64,000 nucleotides of DNA from Rhizomys pruinosus (Eukaryota > Chordata > Mammalia > Rodentia > Spalacidae), in the NCBI GenBank assembly GCA_009823505.1, contig VZQC01009973.1, positions 145,809 to 209,808 of the forward strand, written 5' to 3'. Shown piece by piece: positions 22,144-30,689 of the stretch. Each line of letters starts with the position of its first letter. Positions within the stretch are counted from its first letter, which is position 1. Position numbers and translations under genes: made by a program. The notes beneath the pieces are model-generated. The model saw only the letters and a list, made by a program, of their open reading frames with translations, ran no database searches and was not told the DNA's origin.

Positions 22144-22870
22144 TTAAAAAGTTACTTTTTTTAGCTATAAGTGATAATCCATTAGTATAAGCATCCTTCA
22201 TGTATAACCAATTTGCAGGCTGTTGTGCCCAAACACCCACAGCCCCACCTTCCAGCGGGGGGTGAGGGGTTGTATGTTCAATCAGGTTAATAAAAAAAAT
22301 GGAAAAAAAAAACTGAGAGAGATATGCAGGACAGTCATGGCAGAATGCATGATCTCGGTTGGGGTGGGGGTGGGGGTGAAGGGAAGGGGAGATATGCCTG
22401 AACTGAATTGGAAAATGATGTATGAAATGCACAAAGCATCAATAAAAAAAAATGTTGAGAGAGAAAAAAAAAAAAAAAGAATTTTAGACCAGCACAGTTC
22501 TCTTCACTGGTCTCTGTATTTTAAGAAAGGGAATAGCTTTAAATTTTTGTAAGTCCTCAGTAATGAGGATGTTATATGTCTCATTCTATATAAAGATTAT
22601 ATATAGATTCTAACAACTATCTGATGATGATAGAAATAAAGAATAGAGATAATAGAAGAAAAAAAAGTTACTTTTTTTATCTGTATGAGTATACTGTCTA
22701 CATGTATGTTGGTGCACTCATGTCGTGCAATGCCACGGAGGTCAGAAGAGGGCATCAGATTCCCCTGGAATTGGAGTTAAAGACAGTTCTTAGCCACCAT
22801 GTGGGAATCGAACCCTGGTCCTCTGCAAGAGCAGTCGGTGCTCTTAACCACTGAGCCATCTCTCCAGCCC
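22144..22870 (-). repeat. B2 SINE, reverse strand, split by an L1-tailed insertion
   Basis: Perfect 18-base target duplications (CAAGAATCTCTTTCTTTT) lie at 22126-22143 and 22871-22888. The B2 body is 22680-22870 on the minus strand (head CTCTCCAGCCCC at the right; CTCTGCAAGAGCAG and CATGTGGGAATCGAACCC are visible). Its poly-A tail region (poly-T on plus) is interrupted by the element at 22164-22661. The 17-bp internal duplication of the younger B2 subfamily is absent here. Confidence 0.92.
22164..22661 (+). mobile_element. L1-tailed insertion with 5' inversion and 3' transduction
   Basis: An 18-base duplication (AAAAAGTTACTTTTTTTA) flanks it at 22146-22163 and 22662-22679. Bases 22164-about 22300 are the reverse complement of the family body, while about 22305-22463 run forward through the G-rich stretch to TGTATGAAATGCACAAAGCA and AATAAA (22441). 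This head-to-head layout is the signature of twin priming. A first poly-A (about 22464-22478) is followed by about 180 bases of unrelated DNA (22479-22658), a second AATAAA (22635-22640) and a second poly-A. The extra DNA is therefore a 3' transduction carried from the source locus. Confidence 0.88.
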
Positions 22871-23649
22871 CAAGAATCTCTTTCTTTTCGTGACCTGAGG
22901 AGCATCTATCTTTCCTGTTCCTGTGCAGAGGACTTCTCCAGTTTGGCACTCTGCTGATTTTGTGACCTAAGGATTACAGAGAGCATCCATCTGCCTTCTC
23001 TGATCCTGTGCAGAGGGCCTTTCGGGGGTTTGCCACTCTGCAGATTTTTCTTCTCTGCCCTTTTTCTCTTCTCTTTTTTCTCTCTTTTCTCTCTCTTCTT
23101 TCTTTTGTCTCTGCTCCTCAGATCCTGATGTTTATTTTTATATATCCTAAGAGTAATATAGGTTATGCAAGCCCAAGCTAATGATGAAAAAAATAATCCA
23201 AATTCCCAGGAAATATTTTTCAGAAAATTCAGACCCGAAAACATTCTTAACATCATAAACAGTAAAACAATCAATACTGATAAAACCATTTAGTTGAGAC
23301 ATCACAGAAAGTAAAACAACAATAGTATAGCCCCTTGGCTAAGCAATTTAGTAGTTTTGCAGCAAAGTGAAGTCAATATTAACTTTTAACTCTGAGGACT
23401 TCATTTTTTATGCCTTGTGGTTACATAGATGCTAGACAGTGTAAAAAGTGAGGTTTGAAGATTTAACAATAGAGAACTTTATTTTTCTTGCCTTATTCCC
23501 TTGACCTGTAAGCTATTTCCTGGCTGATGTATTTGGAATCACTGTTTCACAGTGAATGAGTGTACAGTGATGAAACCTGTTATATTCTTGGTTGGTGGGA
23601 CACTTCAGAGCTTCTGTGTGTTTACACCAGGTCATAAATATGAAGATGT

Positions 23650-23811
23650 TGTGCTGGTTTAAATGAGAAGTGTCCCCCAAAGTCTAAATAATTTGAACAG
23701 TTGTTAACTCTGGAACATTTTGGGAAGGGCCATGGGAACTTTAGGAAGTGAGTGGTGCTGAATAAAGCATCTCACTGAGAGCGGGCTTTAACAATCGTTG
23801 TCTTATTCTGC

Positions 23812-23871
<60 letters not shown>

Positions 23872-23935
23872 TGCTTGTTGTTTGAGATGCAAGTCTTTAG
23901 ATTTTCACTCTTGCCACCCATGTCTGCTTGGCTAC
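23650..23935 (+). mobile_element. MT-type (ERVL-MaLR) LTR, plus strand
   Basis: It starts TGTGCTGGTTTAAATGAGAA and contains GGAACATTTTGGGAAGGGCC, AGCATCTCACTGAGAGCGGG and TGCTTCTCTCC before the CT array, the order of rodent MT LTRs. A (CT)n run of about 50 bases lies inside at about 23817-23867. Confidence 0.75.
23817..23867. repeat. (CT)n microsatellite
   Basis: An almost pure CT array of about 50 bases has expanded from a CT-rich part of the MT LTR that contains it. Confidence 0.95.
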
Positions 23936-24121
23936 CCAAAAATACTCAATAAAATACTCATTAACCAAATGCAAGAACTCAACAAATACTTATCCACAAA
24001 GATCTAGTAAGCTCAATCCCACCAAGGATGTAGGGATGATTTGACATATGTAAATTAATAAATGTTATCCAACAGATAACCAGACTAAAGGGAAGAGTTT
24101 TTAAGTGAAATACACAAAAGT
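23936..24121 (+). mobile_element. L1 ORF2 fragment, plus strand
   Basis: The segment follows L1 reverse-transcriptase text (CCACCAAGGATGTAGGGATG, TTGACATATGTAAATTAATA). It is truncated and frame-broken. The GTF3C6 retrocopy inserted at its right edge. Confidence 0.7.
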
Positions 24122-25186
24122 AGGATTCCTTTTTTTTTTTTTTTCTTTTTTGTCATATTTTTAAAAAATTTAATTCATGCCTGGTTTTGTATGATTCTGG
24201 AACAAGTTGTGCTATAACTGGGAATATGTGTAGGGTCAACAATAACAACAAACTGGTGAGCCACCTGAAAGCTACACAGGCAATTATTTTACATCAAACT
24301 TCTTTTCAAAAACTTTAGGAGTGGTTAATATGAGAAATGTTTCCATCTTGAGTTTTCATGAAAACAGAGCTTCCTATTTCTGATGAAGAGGCATCCACAG
24401 GAGGTCCAGGATGCGCTGTTTCTGAGTGCAGAACTTTCCCTTGGCCAAACAGCTCTGCACTGTCTGTCATTTGAGTCTCTTCCAACTCCAAAGGTTTATC
24501 AGAGGCTGAAGCTGCAGCATCGTCTTCATTTTCATGTAGAAAGCTACAAATCATGTTGGGTCTGTAGGAGAAGTCATTATCCTTCATCTGCAGCCACTCA
24601 ACTCCATCTATGTTTTCTTCTCCTTCCTTCTTTTCTGTCAGAAGAGTTCTTGTCATGCTGAGCTTCTTCATTGTGTGGCATTTGTATTTCAGCATTGTTT
24701 TATCAATTCCTTCTGGATCCACATGTTCAACACTTTCTTCGAATATAACACAGGTCCCAAGAGTATCTTCATATTCCCCAGCAAAGACATAGCTGTCCAC
24801 TTTCAGAATAGGCCTTTCAGTGTCAATTCCCAAAATCTTGCATTTATTTTCACATTTGGAGAGAAAGTCTGAATCAATAATTCCTGACAATTCCACCAAC
24901 ACGAACTGTTCAGCCTCATCTTCCTCTTCTTCCTCCTCTTCCTCTTCGTCCTCCCAATTCGTCTCCATTGCCGCCGCCATGGCCCGTGTTCTCGGAGACT
25001 CCATCACTGGCCACGCCCACACGGAACCGCCATCTTGGAAAGGGGAAGCTGTGTCCTTCCCGTACCTTGTTGCGGGATGCAGGCTTGTACACCCTGGTGG
25101 GGCGTCAACTAAGGTTACAATGGGGAGAGGGAGGCAGGTAGGCCATTCTAAGACAGCAAAAATCAACCTCAGGATTCCTTTTTTTT
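24122..25186 (-). pseudogene. GTF3C6 processed retrocopy (full-length mRNA insertion)
   Basis: The copy is bounded by a 16-base target duplication, AGGATTCCTTTTTTTT, at 24122-24137 and 25171-25186. The right-hand site has the T-rich/AA context cut by the L1 endonuclease. A poly-T run (about 24130-24151) is the poly-A tail on the minus strand, with an ATTAAA-type signal about 20 bases away (TTTAAT near 24168-24173). The copy has no introns and includes a 5' UTR of about 190 bases and a 3' UTR of about 165 bases, so a whole mRNA was reverse-transcribed by L1 machinery. It lies inside intron 1 of the signal-peptide gene, in the opposite orientation. No promoter of its own is evident. Confidence 0.92.
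24315..24980 (-). CDS. Intact GTF3C6-like reading frame (TFIIIC subunit 6) in a retrocopy
   Basis: The frame encodes 221 residues, close to the 213 of human GTF3C6, the small TFIIIC subunit that helps assemble RNA polymerase III transcription complexes. It starts MAAAMETNWEDEEEEE. I chose the ATG at 24980 because it sits in the acidic N-terminus in a good context (GGCCATGG), although the frame is open 62 codons upstream. The conserved core includes QFVLVELSGIIDSDFLSKCE (about residues 24-43), CKILGIDTERPILKVDSYVF and AGEYEDTLGTCVIFEE. Later come KYKCHTMKKLSMTRTLLTEK and NDFSYRPNMICSFLHENED. There are no stops or frameshifts. It is either a recent neutral retrocopy or a retained retrogene. The sequence alone does not show expression. 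Confidence 0.85.
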   Translation of the reverse strand: MAAAMETNWEDEEEEEEEEEDEAEQFVLVELSGIIDSDFLSKCENKCKILGIDTERPILKVDSYVFAGEYEDTLGTCVIFEESVEHVDPEGIDKTMLKYKCHTMKKLSMTRTLLTEKKEGEENIDGVEWLQMKDNDFSYRPNMICSFLHENEDDAAASASDKPLELEETQMTDSAELFGQGKVLHSETAHPGPPVDASSSEIGSSVFMKTQDGNISHINHS

Positions 25187-25268
25187 AAACAATACTCTAT
25201 TCAGCAAAGAAGGAAAACAACCTCTTGATAGAGATTTTTGAAGAGGAAGTATGAATTTAATGAAAATC

Positions 25269-25292
25269 ATATATATATATATATATATATAT
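25269..25292. repeat. (AT)n microsatellite
   Basis: An AT dinucleotide array of about 24 bases lies in otherwise unassigned AT-rich intronic DNA (25187-25722). Confidence 0.95.
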
Positions 25293-25722
25293 ATCCCACA
25301 GGATGAGAATATCCTCTGATGCTGGTTTACTCTGGCCATTATAACCAATACCTGACACAAGGAAAAATGAACAGAAGATACTTCTTACCACTCAGCTTTG
25401 AAGGGTGGATGTCTGAGATGAAAGGTTGGCAGAGATGGCTCTTCCTGCACGTTTTGTACCTTACTTGAGATGATTTCCATCTATTTTTCTTTATTTACCT
25501 TTGCTCTGAATTATTTTCATAACTTCTTATATGATGACCAGCCATACAACTGCATGTGAACTCATTTATCACTTTAAAGACCATATCTACTAATAGAAAA
25601 ACAAAAGCATTCCTACAAAGAGTGAGTTTAACACTAACTACAATGTAAGAATTATCTAAATTTCCAGGAAGCAGTCCAGCATCCTATGTAAAGGAGGATT
25701 GCAAAATGACTGCTTGATGGTC

Positions 25723-26089
25723 TGTATTAGTCACTTTTCTGTTGCTGTGATTAACCACCATGAGCAATAGAATTTATAAAAGGAAGAGTTTATTTGAGCT
25801 TACATTGACGATTCCAGGGAATCAGAGTCCATTATGGCCGGAGGTGTGGCAGCTGGAGAGGCATGGCAGCTGGAGCAGCAAGCCAAGGGTCACATCTCAC
25901 AATGAGCACAGGAAGTCAAGAGAGAGCGAATGGAGCCCGCAAGGCTTGTTAAACTCACTAAGCCTGCCCCCAATAACGTACTTCCTCTAGCATGGCCACA
26001 CCTTCTAAGACCTCCAAGAACAGTGCCACCAACTGGAGACAAATGTCTGAATACTTAAAGCCTATGGGGGACACTCATTCAAACCACCA
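25723..26089 (-). mobile_element. MT-type (ERVL-MaLR) LTR, reverse strand
   Basis: On the minus strand it begins TGGTGGTTTGAATGAGTGTC and continues CCCATAGGCTTTAAGTATTC, CCAGTTGGTGGCACTGTTCT and GGTGTGGCCATGCTAGAGGA. It ends …GACTAATACA. This is the standard rodent MT LTR order at the usual length of about 370 bp, with no internal region. Confidence 0.85.
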
Positions 26090-26607
26090 CCTGGTCTTTT
26101 TCCAGGAATGGCACAAAATACCAAAATACGCTCTCCACTGGGGTTCTTAGAAGAATATTCTAGAGTGCTTTCCAATGGGACTCTGAATTAGAGCAAAAAG
26201 CAGAATGAACACTAACTTTATATCAATGGTGTTTTCACATATGAATTCTTGTTTCACATCCATAGGAAAGGATCCAAGGTTTCAGTAGAAGTGTAGGTTG
26301 GGAGCATAATTAGCTGGGACTCAGGTTAGAGAGTAGTCTAACTAAAATCAGGTAAAAGGAAGCTCAAGTTGGAATCACTGCATAAATCCCACTGTATTTC
26401 TCTGGAATAGAGGAGAGCCATTTGGGGACTCATAAAATCAGCTTGAGACTCATTTGCGAATAACTTCAGGTCCTTGAACAAAAAAAAGTCTCTCAGCAGA
26501 AGCACAAAGAGCCCTGTTGTTTTGCTTGGCCAGGAAGTGCATCACAGGTCTGATTCTATTAGCATTCTCCGAAGTTCCTATGTGCATTGTAAAGTCTGTC
26601 TCTTTGA

Positions 26608-26830
26608 CTGGAGAGATGGTTCAGCAGTTAAGAACACTGGCTGCTTTATAGAAGGTCTGTATCAGGTTCCCAGCACCCAAATGGCAGCTATGAAATGTCT
26701 GTAACTCCAGTTCCCATGGATCTGATGACCTCTTCTGATTTCCCTGGGCATTATGCCATATGGGTGCACTCGTGCACATGCAAGTAATACACTCATACAC
26801 ATAACTAAAATAAAAACAATAAATAAAATA
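26608..26830 (+). repeat. B2 SINE, plus strand
   Basis: It begins GACTGGAGAGATGGTTCAGC and holds CAGGTTCCCAGCACCCAAAT. It ends in ATAAAATAAAAACAATAAAT. It is more diverged than the copies at 3970 or 31752 and lacks their 17-bp duplication. Confidence 0.88.
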
Positions 26831-26928
26831 GTGTTTTTCCAAAAACCTGTCTCTTTAAATTTCCTGAATATCCTAAAGCAGCTGTAAACACAGAAAAATT
26901 CTGAAATATTTCTCTTCCCTCTTTGCAG

Positions 26929-26957
26929 GTTCTGCCCAGCATCTCAGTGTGGGAAAA
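26929..26957 (+). pseudogene. Second exon of the signal-peptide gene, truncated by a provirus
   Basis: A strong acceptor (TTTCTCTTCCCTCTTTGCAG) ends at 26928. The 29 bases that follow restore the frame of exon 1: the split glycine codon is completed, then codons for SAQHLSVGK follow. The next base is the TG that opens the proviral LTR at 26958. The last six host bases, GGAAAA, are the expected target duplication. A transcript splicing 21345 to 26929 would read six codons of LTR and stop. The rest of the original exon is not found downstream, because the other side of the provirus has been lost. The link to exon 1 is inferred from splice phase and orientation. Confidence 0.5.
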
Positions 26958-27636
26958 TGCCATGGCAGCTTCAGTTGAATCTGAGTGACATGATCACCAG
27001 AGTGAGGCAGAAGCTTCAAGGAAGTTTGCCTCCCGAAACAGCTTGTGCCTTCAGCCTTTTTCTTGGAATAGGCTGTACCTTGTTAATCATTACTGTTCTC
27101 TGTGCTATCATTGTTTGGGGATATGGATCAATGCGTTACCTTGTTCCTAGCAAGATACATGGTCTGGATACTGACCTAGATAATGAAACCACACCATTTC
27201 CTCCTTTAGTCATTGATTTGCCTGAAATTATGCAAGTACTTATGATCAGACATAAGAGGGCCACTAACTAGATAAGTAAGTCAAATTATTAAACTCTTCA
27301 TGAACCTTGGTCAAATGGCAACCACTCTCTATCACTTGGTAAACTTAAAAATGCATAACTTCCTGAAAACTAATGATCTAGAAACTAATGTTCTTTCAGT
27401 TTCCTATTAAAATATTAACTGCTCTATTCTTAGTAAACGTGCAATGTAATCAAATAAACCACATAGCTTCTGCATAAAACTAGTGTATAAAACCACTGAG
27501 ACTTTGAAAGTAAAGTTGCACTTAGATCAAGCCTGTTTGTGTCTGTGTGTCATTCCCTTTACCAGATCCCTTGTCCACCTTCTCTTCTCCCTGTTCCCGT
27601 CAGACTGATCGCTCCTGACTCAGTTGGTCCATTGCA
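26958..27636 (+). repeat. 5' LTR of the betaretrovirus-like provirus
   Basis: The LTR is 679 bp, starts TGCCATGGCAGC and ends ATTGCA two bases before the primer binding site. U3 carries an open frame of about 104 codons (26957-27271) encoding a membrane-anchor-like segment with FSLFLGIGC and a Val/Ile-rich stretch, which is the C-terminal part of env TM in another frame. TATA is at 27486-27492 and an AGTAAA polyadenylation-type signal at 27509-27514. A CT-rich U5 follows. Confidence 0.9.
27486..27514 (+). promoter_or_regulatory. Proviral TATA box and polyadenylation-type signal
   Basis: TATAAAA at 27486-27492 would set the U3/R boundary near 27515. AGTAAA at 27509-27514 is the nearest polyadenylation-type hexamer. 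A canonical AATAAA at 27453-27458 lies upstream of TATA and is less likely to be used. The LTR could act as an alternative promoter or terminator for the surrounding gene. Confidence 0.5.
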
Positions 27637-27638
27637 GG

Positions 27639-27656
27639 TGATGCCAGAAGAGGGAC
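27639..27656 (+). other. Primer binding site, tRNA-Lys type
   Basis: TGATGCCAGAAGAGGGAC lies two bases after the LTR and agrees at 14 of 18 positions with the sequence complementary to the 3' end of tRNA-Lys, the primer used by betaretroviruses. Candidate env splice donors follow at 27666/27667 (AGAG|GTAAAC) and 27817/27818 (AAAAG|GTAAGG). Confidence 0.75.
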
Positions 27657-27795
27657 ATGAAGAGAGGTAAACTGTCTCTCCTCTTCTCCTCATTTTAAAT
27701 TCAGACAGGGATAAGACCTCACCAGGAGTTCTGCAGACTTGCCAGTAAAGGATCACTGGTTCATAAGAAGGTGAGAAGATAATAAAAAGGGAATC

Positions 27796-29884
27796 ATGGG
27801 GCATTAACAATCAAAAGGTAAGGAGCTTTTTGTGTCAGTCCTGCATCACATGTTAATGGGTCGAGGACTTAAAGTCCCAAAAAGAAATTTATCTGATTTA
27901 TATGATTTCGTGTTAAAAATCAGCCCCTGGTTCCCTGAGCAAGGAAGCTTATCTTTGGAAAATTGGAAAAAGTTAGGAAAAGAAATGCATAAATATTATG
28001 AGAAACAGGGTCCTGGAAAAGTTCCTAACCAAGCATTCTCTCTTTGGATACAGATTAGAGATATGCTAACAGATAAATCAGAATTGGAGCTATTCACAGA
28101 GGAGGCACCCTCTGTCAAGGATGAGGAAGTCCCTTTGACAATAGTGAAAAGAAAGGGATATGATTCCACATGTCCAAAGAATATCAGCAAACATCCCCCA
28201 GCTAATTTGTTAAAACCTGAGCCTGGGGATGATTGGCTAGAAGATGATGACGAATGGGTTTTAGAAGAAGAAGCTGCTAGATATCATGAGGGAGATGAGG
28301 ATAGGGATCATTTTCATGACGAGGATCCCCCAACAGATTTATTGGCACTTGCCACTATGCCTCCACCCTGGAAAAGGATAGCCCCTAGAAGAGGAAGGCC
28401 TTCTAATAAGTTACCAGCCAATATGGGATTTATAGGTGCAGTAAAGGAGGCAAGAAGAGTAGGAGATACTAGACTTTGTGTCCCTTTGACAATTTTTGAT
28501 GATGGGCCTCCTCAATTGGAGACTTTACCTTTAAAAACACTAAAAGAACTTCAAACTGCTTGTAAAACTATGGGCCCTTCTTCGCCCTATGCTTTGCAAA
28601 TAGTAGATATGGTAGGGAGTATGTGGTTGACACCTTATGATTGGCAGCAAACTGCAAAATCAGTGCTGAGCCCTGGTCAACACATATATGGAGAACTGAA
28701 TATGAAGATACTACTAGAAAAGCTGTTCAAAAATCTTTTCTTAAGAAAGGCGCTAAACCTACAATGTGTATGCTATTAGGATGAGGGGAATATGCTACTC
28801 CCCAGTCTCAAGCTCACTTACCCAAGGAAGTATTGGAAGAAATAGCCAAAATAGCTGTAGGCGCTTGGAAAAAGTTACCCCCTCCTGAGGACAAGTCCAC
28901 AGAGTTATCAGATACAGAAACAGGAAGAAGCATATGAGGATTTTGTGGCTAGGCTGGAGGAGGCCATAGGAAGGATGCTTCCTCCCTCAGAGGGATCAGA
29001 ACTGTTGTTAAAACAATTGGCTTGGCTAGGGAACAACCTGCGGAAGAGGGGGCGTGGTAGAATGTAAGGGCTGCGATTGGGGTGAATGGTGAAACTACAG
29101 CAATGTAGTCTGGACACTCATTTGATCAACTTGATTGAACAAACAACCTGTCACCCCCCACTGGATGGTGGGGCTGTAGGTGTTTGGGCACAACAGCCTG
29201 CAGATAGGTTTTGCATGAAGGAAGCTTGTACTCATGGATTATCACTTATAGCTAAAAATGAAAAAAAAAAAAATGAGAGAAAGATGCAGGACAGTTATGG
29301 CAGAATTCATGATCTGGGGATGGGAGTGGGGGGTGGGGGGGAAGGGAAAAGGGAAAATAAGCTCTGAACTGAATTGGAAGAATGTTATGAAAATGCACAA
29401 AGCATCAAGAATAACCTAATGTAAAAAAAAAAAAAAAAAAAAAACAATTGGCTTGGGAAAATGCTAATACGTTGTGTCAAAAATTGATTCGGCCAGTAAG
29501 AAAAACTGGGACGTTGCAGGACTACATAAAAGCTTGTTTGGATGTCTCACCAGCAGTGGTGCAAGGAGTAGCCTATGCTGCAGCTATGAATGGTCAGCAC
29601 TACAGAGCCTTTGTGTCTAAATTAATGGTGAATCAAGCAGAAGGCAATGCTTCTCTTGTGGTCAAGAAGGACACATGAGTAAAAATTGTCCAACCAAGGA
29701 CAAACAGTCCCCTTTCAATACAAATGAGAGAAAGAAATCAACCCCAGGACTCTTCCCCAGATGTAAAAAGGGCAGACACTGGAGAAATGAATGTAAATCT
29801 AAATATCATAAGGATGGAACCCCTCTTTCGGATGACAAAGAGGAGACAAAAAACGGCAGGAGGGGCAAGCCCTCAGCCCTATAA
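27796..29884 (+). pseudogene. Proviral gag, broken
   Basis: Gag encodes the virion structural polyprotein. The natural start is probably ATG-GGG at 27796, giving the Met-Gly needed for myristoylation, but codon 4 is TAA. From 27832 the frame runs to 28779 with matrix-like text (KISPWFPEQGSLSLENWKK) and capsid-like text (PLKTLKELQTACKTMGPSSP, GSMWLTPYDWQQTA). A frameshift near 28690 ends it, and another stop follows at about 28783. An L1-tailed element interrupts capsid at 29026-29440. Capsid resumes at 29448 with the major-homology region ([19 protein letters not shown]), and nucleocapsid spans about 29640-29884. The first zinc knuckle (C-S-C-G…H…C) is readable across a frame change; the second has Phe in place of its first Cys. 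No functional Gag is possible. Confidence 0.9.
29026..29440 (+). mobile_element. L1-tailed repeat inserted in proviral gag
   Basis: A 16-base target duplication, AAAACAATTGGCTTGG, lies at 29010-29025 and 29441-29456. The insert starts CTAGGGAACAACCTGCGG and contains the shared body (GGGGCTGTAGGTGTTTGGGC, CTTGTACTCATGGATTATCA). A G-rich block (about 29318-29345) is followed by an A-tail of more than 20 bases. It is a 5'-truncated member of the family at 8136, 14706, 22164 and 34623, and it post-dates the provirus. Confidence 0.93.
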
Positions 29885-29946
29885 ATAAAGGAGGGAACTT
29901 AAAAATAGAAAAGCTTAATCCTGAAGTAGTAGAGTTTTGCCCACAA

Positions 29947-30687
29947 ATGGGTCAGACTGTTTTTAACCTACCAAGGGCAACACCAGGTAGTGCAGGATTG
30001 GATTTGTCAGCTATAAAAGACTATATTTTATCCATGGTTGATGGAGTCCAGCTGGTGGATACCATGGTACATAGACCATTACCAGAAGGGACTTTTGGTC
30101 TCATAATAGGTATAAGTTCAAACTACAAGAAATACTTGGAAGTTCTTCCTGGAGTGATTGATGCAGATTATCAGAGAGAAATTAAGATAATGATTAGACC
30201 ATTAAAGAAAACAATTCAGATTCATAAGAATCAGTGCTTAGCTCAGTTATTGTTAATACCTTATATCAAGACTCCCAATCTGGTATTAAAACAAGAAAGA
30301 GGAAGTCAAGGGTTTGGAAGCACAGAAGCAACTAATTGGGTACAGGAAATAAATCGACGAAGACCTATTAAAACTATATATTTAAATGGTAAGCCTATAC
30401 AAGGAATATTGGATACTGGTGCAGATAAAACATGTATCGCTGCCAAAGATTGGCCTTCTAATTGGCCTACACAGAGGGCTTGGTCGACATTGGTAGGCTT
30501 GGGATCTACCTCCAATGTACTTCAAAGCTCTCAATATTTAAATTGGACATGTAATAACAAGAGTGGAAAAATTCAGCCAAATACTGTTGCTTCATTACCA
30601 TTCTCCTTATGGGGAAGAGATATAGTGCATGATATGGATGTGCATTTGATAACTTCTGATGATTTTAGCCTAGAGCATTTTTCATAG
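29947..30687 (+). CDS. Proviral dUTPase-protease frame, open
   Basis: This frame is intact over 246 codons. Residues 1-115 are dUTPase-like: PGSAGLDLS near residue 13 is the conserved dUTPase motif, and [14 protein letters not shown] (near 70) and GFGSTE (near 121) are further conserved spots. The enzyme lowers dUTP during reverse transcription. The protease part follows, with the aspartic active site ILDTGADKT at about residues 153-161, then WGRDI near residue 222. In this class the product is made by ribosomal frameshifting from gag, so the first ATG need not be the true start. It is the only uninterrupted proviral gene here, but with gag and pol broken it has no evident viral function. Confidence 0.88.
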   Translation: MGQTVFNLPRATPGSAGLDLSAIKDYILSMVDGVQLVDTMVHRPLPEGTFGLIIGISSNYKKYLEVLPGVIDADYQREIKIMIRPLKKTIQIHKNQCLAQLLLIPYIKTPNLVLKQERGSQGFGSTEATNWVQEINRRRPIKTIYLNGKPIQGILDTGADKTCIAAKDWPSNWPTQRAWSTLVGLGSTSNVLQSSQYLNWTCNNKSGKIQPNTVASLPFSLWGRDIVHDMDVHLITSDDFSLEHFS

Positions 30688-30689
30688 GG

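Larger units (their letters stand above)
22046..23335 (-). mobile_element. Class II (ERVK-like) solo LTR, reverse strand, host of nested insertions
   Basis: The left edge, TGCCGGAGTCCAGCTCCAGC, is the reverse of an LTR end (…GGCA). On the minus strand a TATA-like ATATATAAAAATAAAC (about 23132-23147) precedes a GA-rich R/U5-like region. A pair of related segments of about 65 bases (GTGACCTGAGGAGCATCTAT and GTGACCTAAGGATTACAGAG) lies at about 22890-23040. The right boundary is uncertain: a CTTGGC motif occurs at 22040 and about 23334 and may be the 6-bp target duplication. The LTR is split by the B2/L1 nest at 22144-22870. Confidence 0.55.

Noticed and set aside
24383..25188. Plus-strand frames opposite the GTF3C6 retrocopy
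   Set aside because: They are antisense shadows of the minus-strand coding frame.
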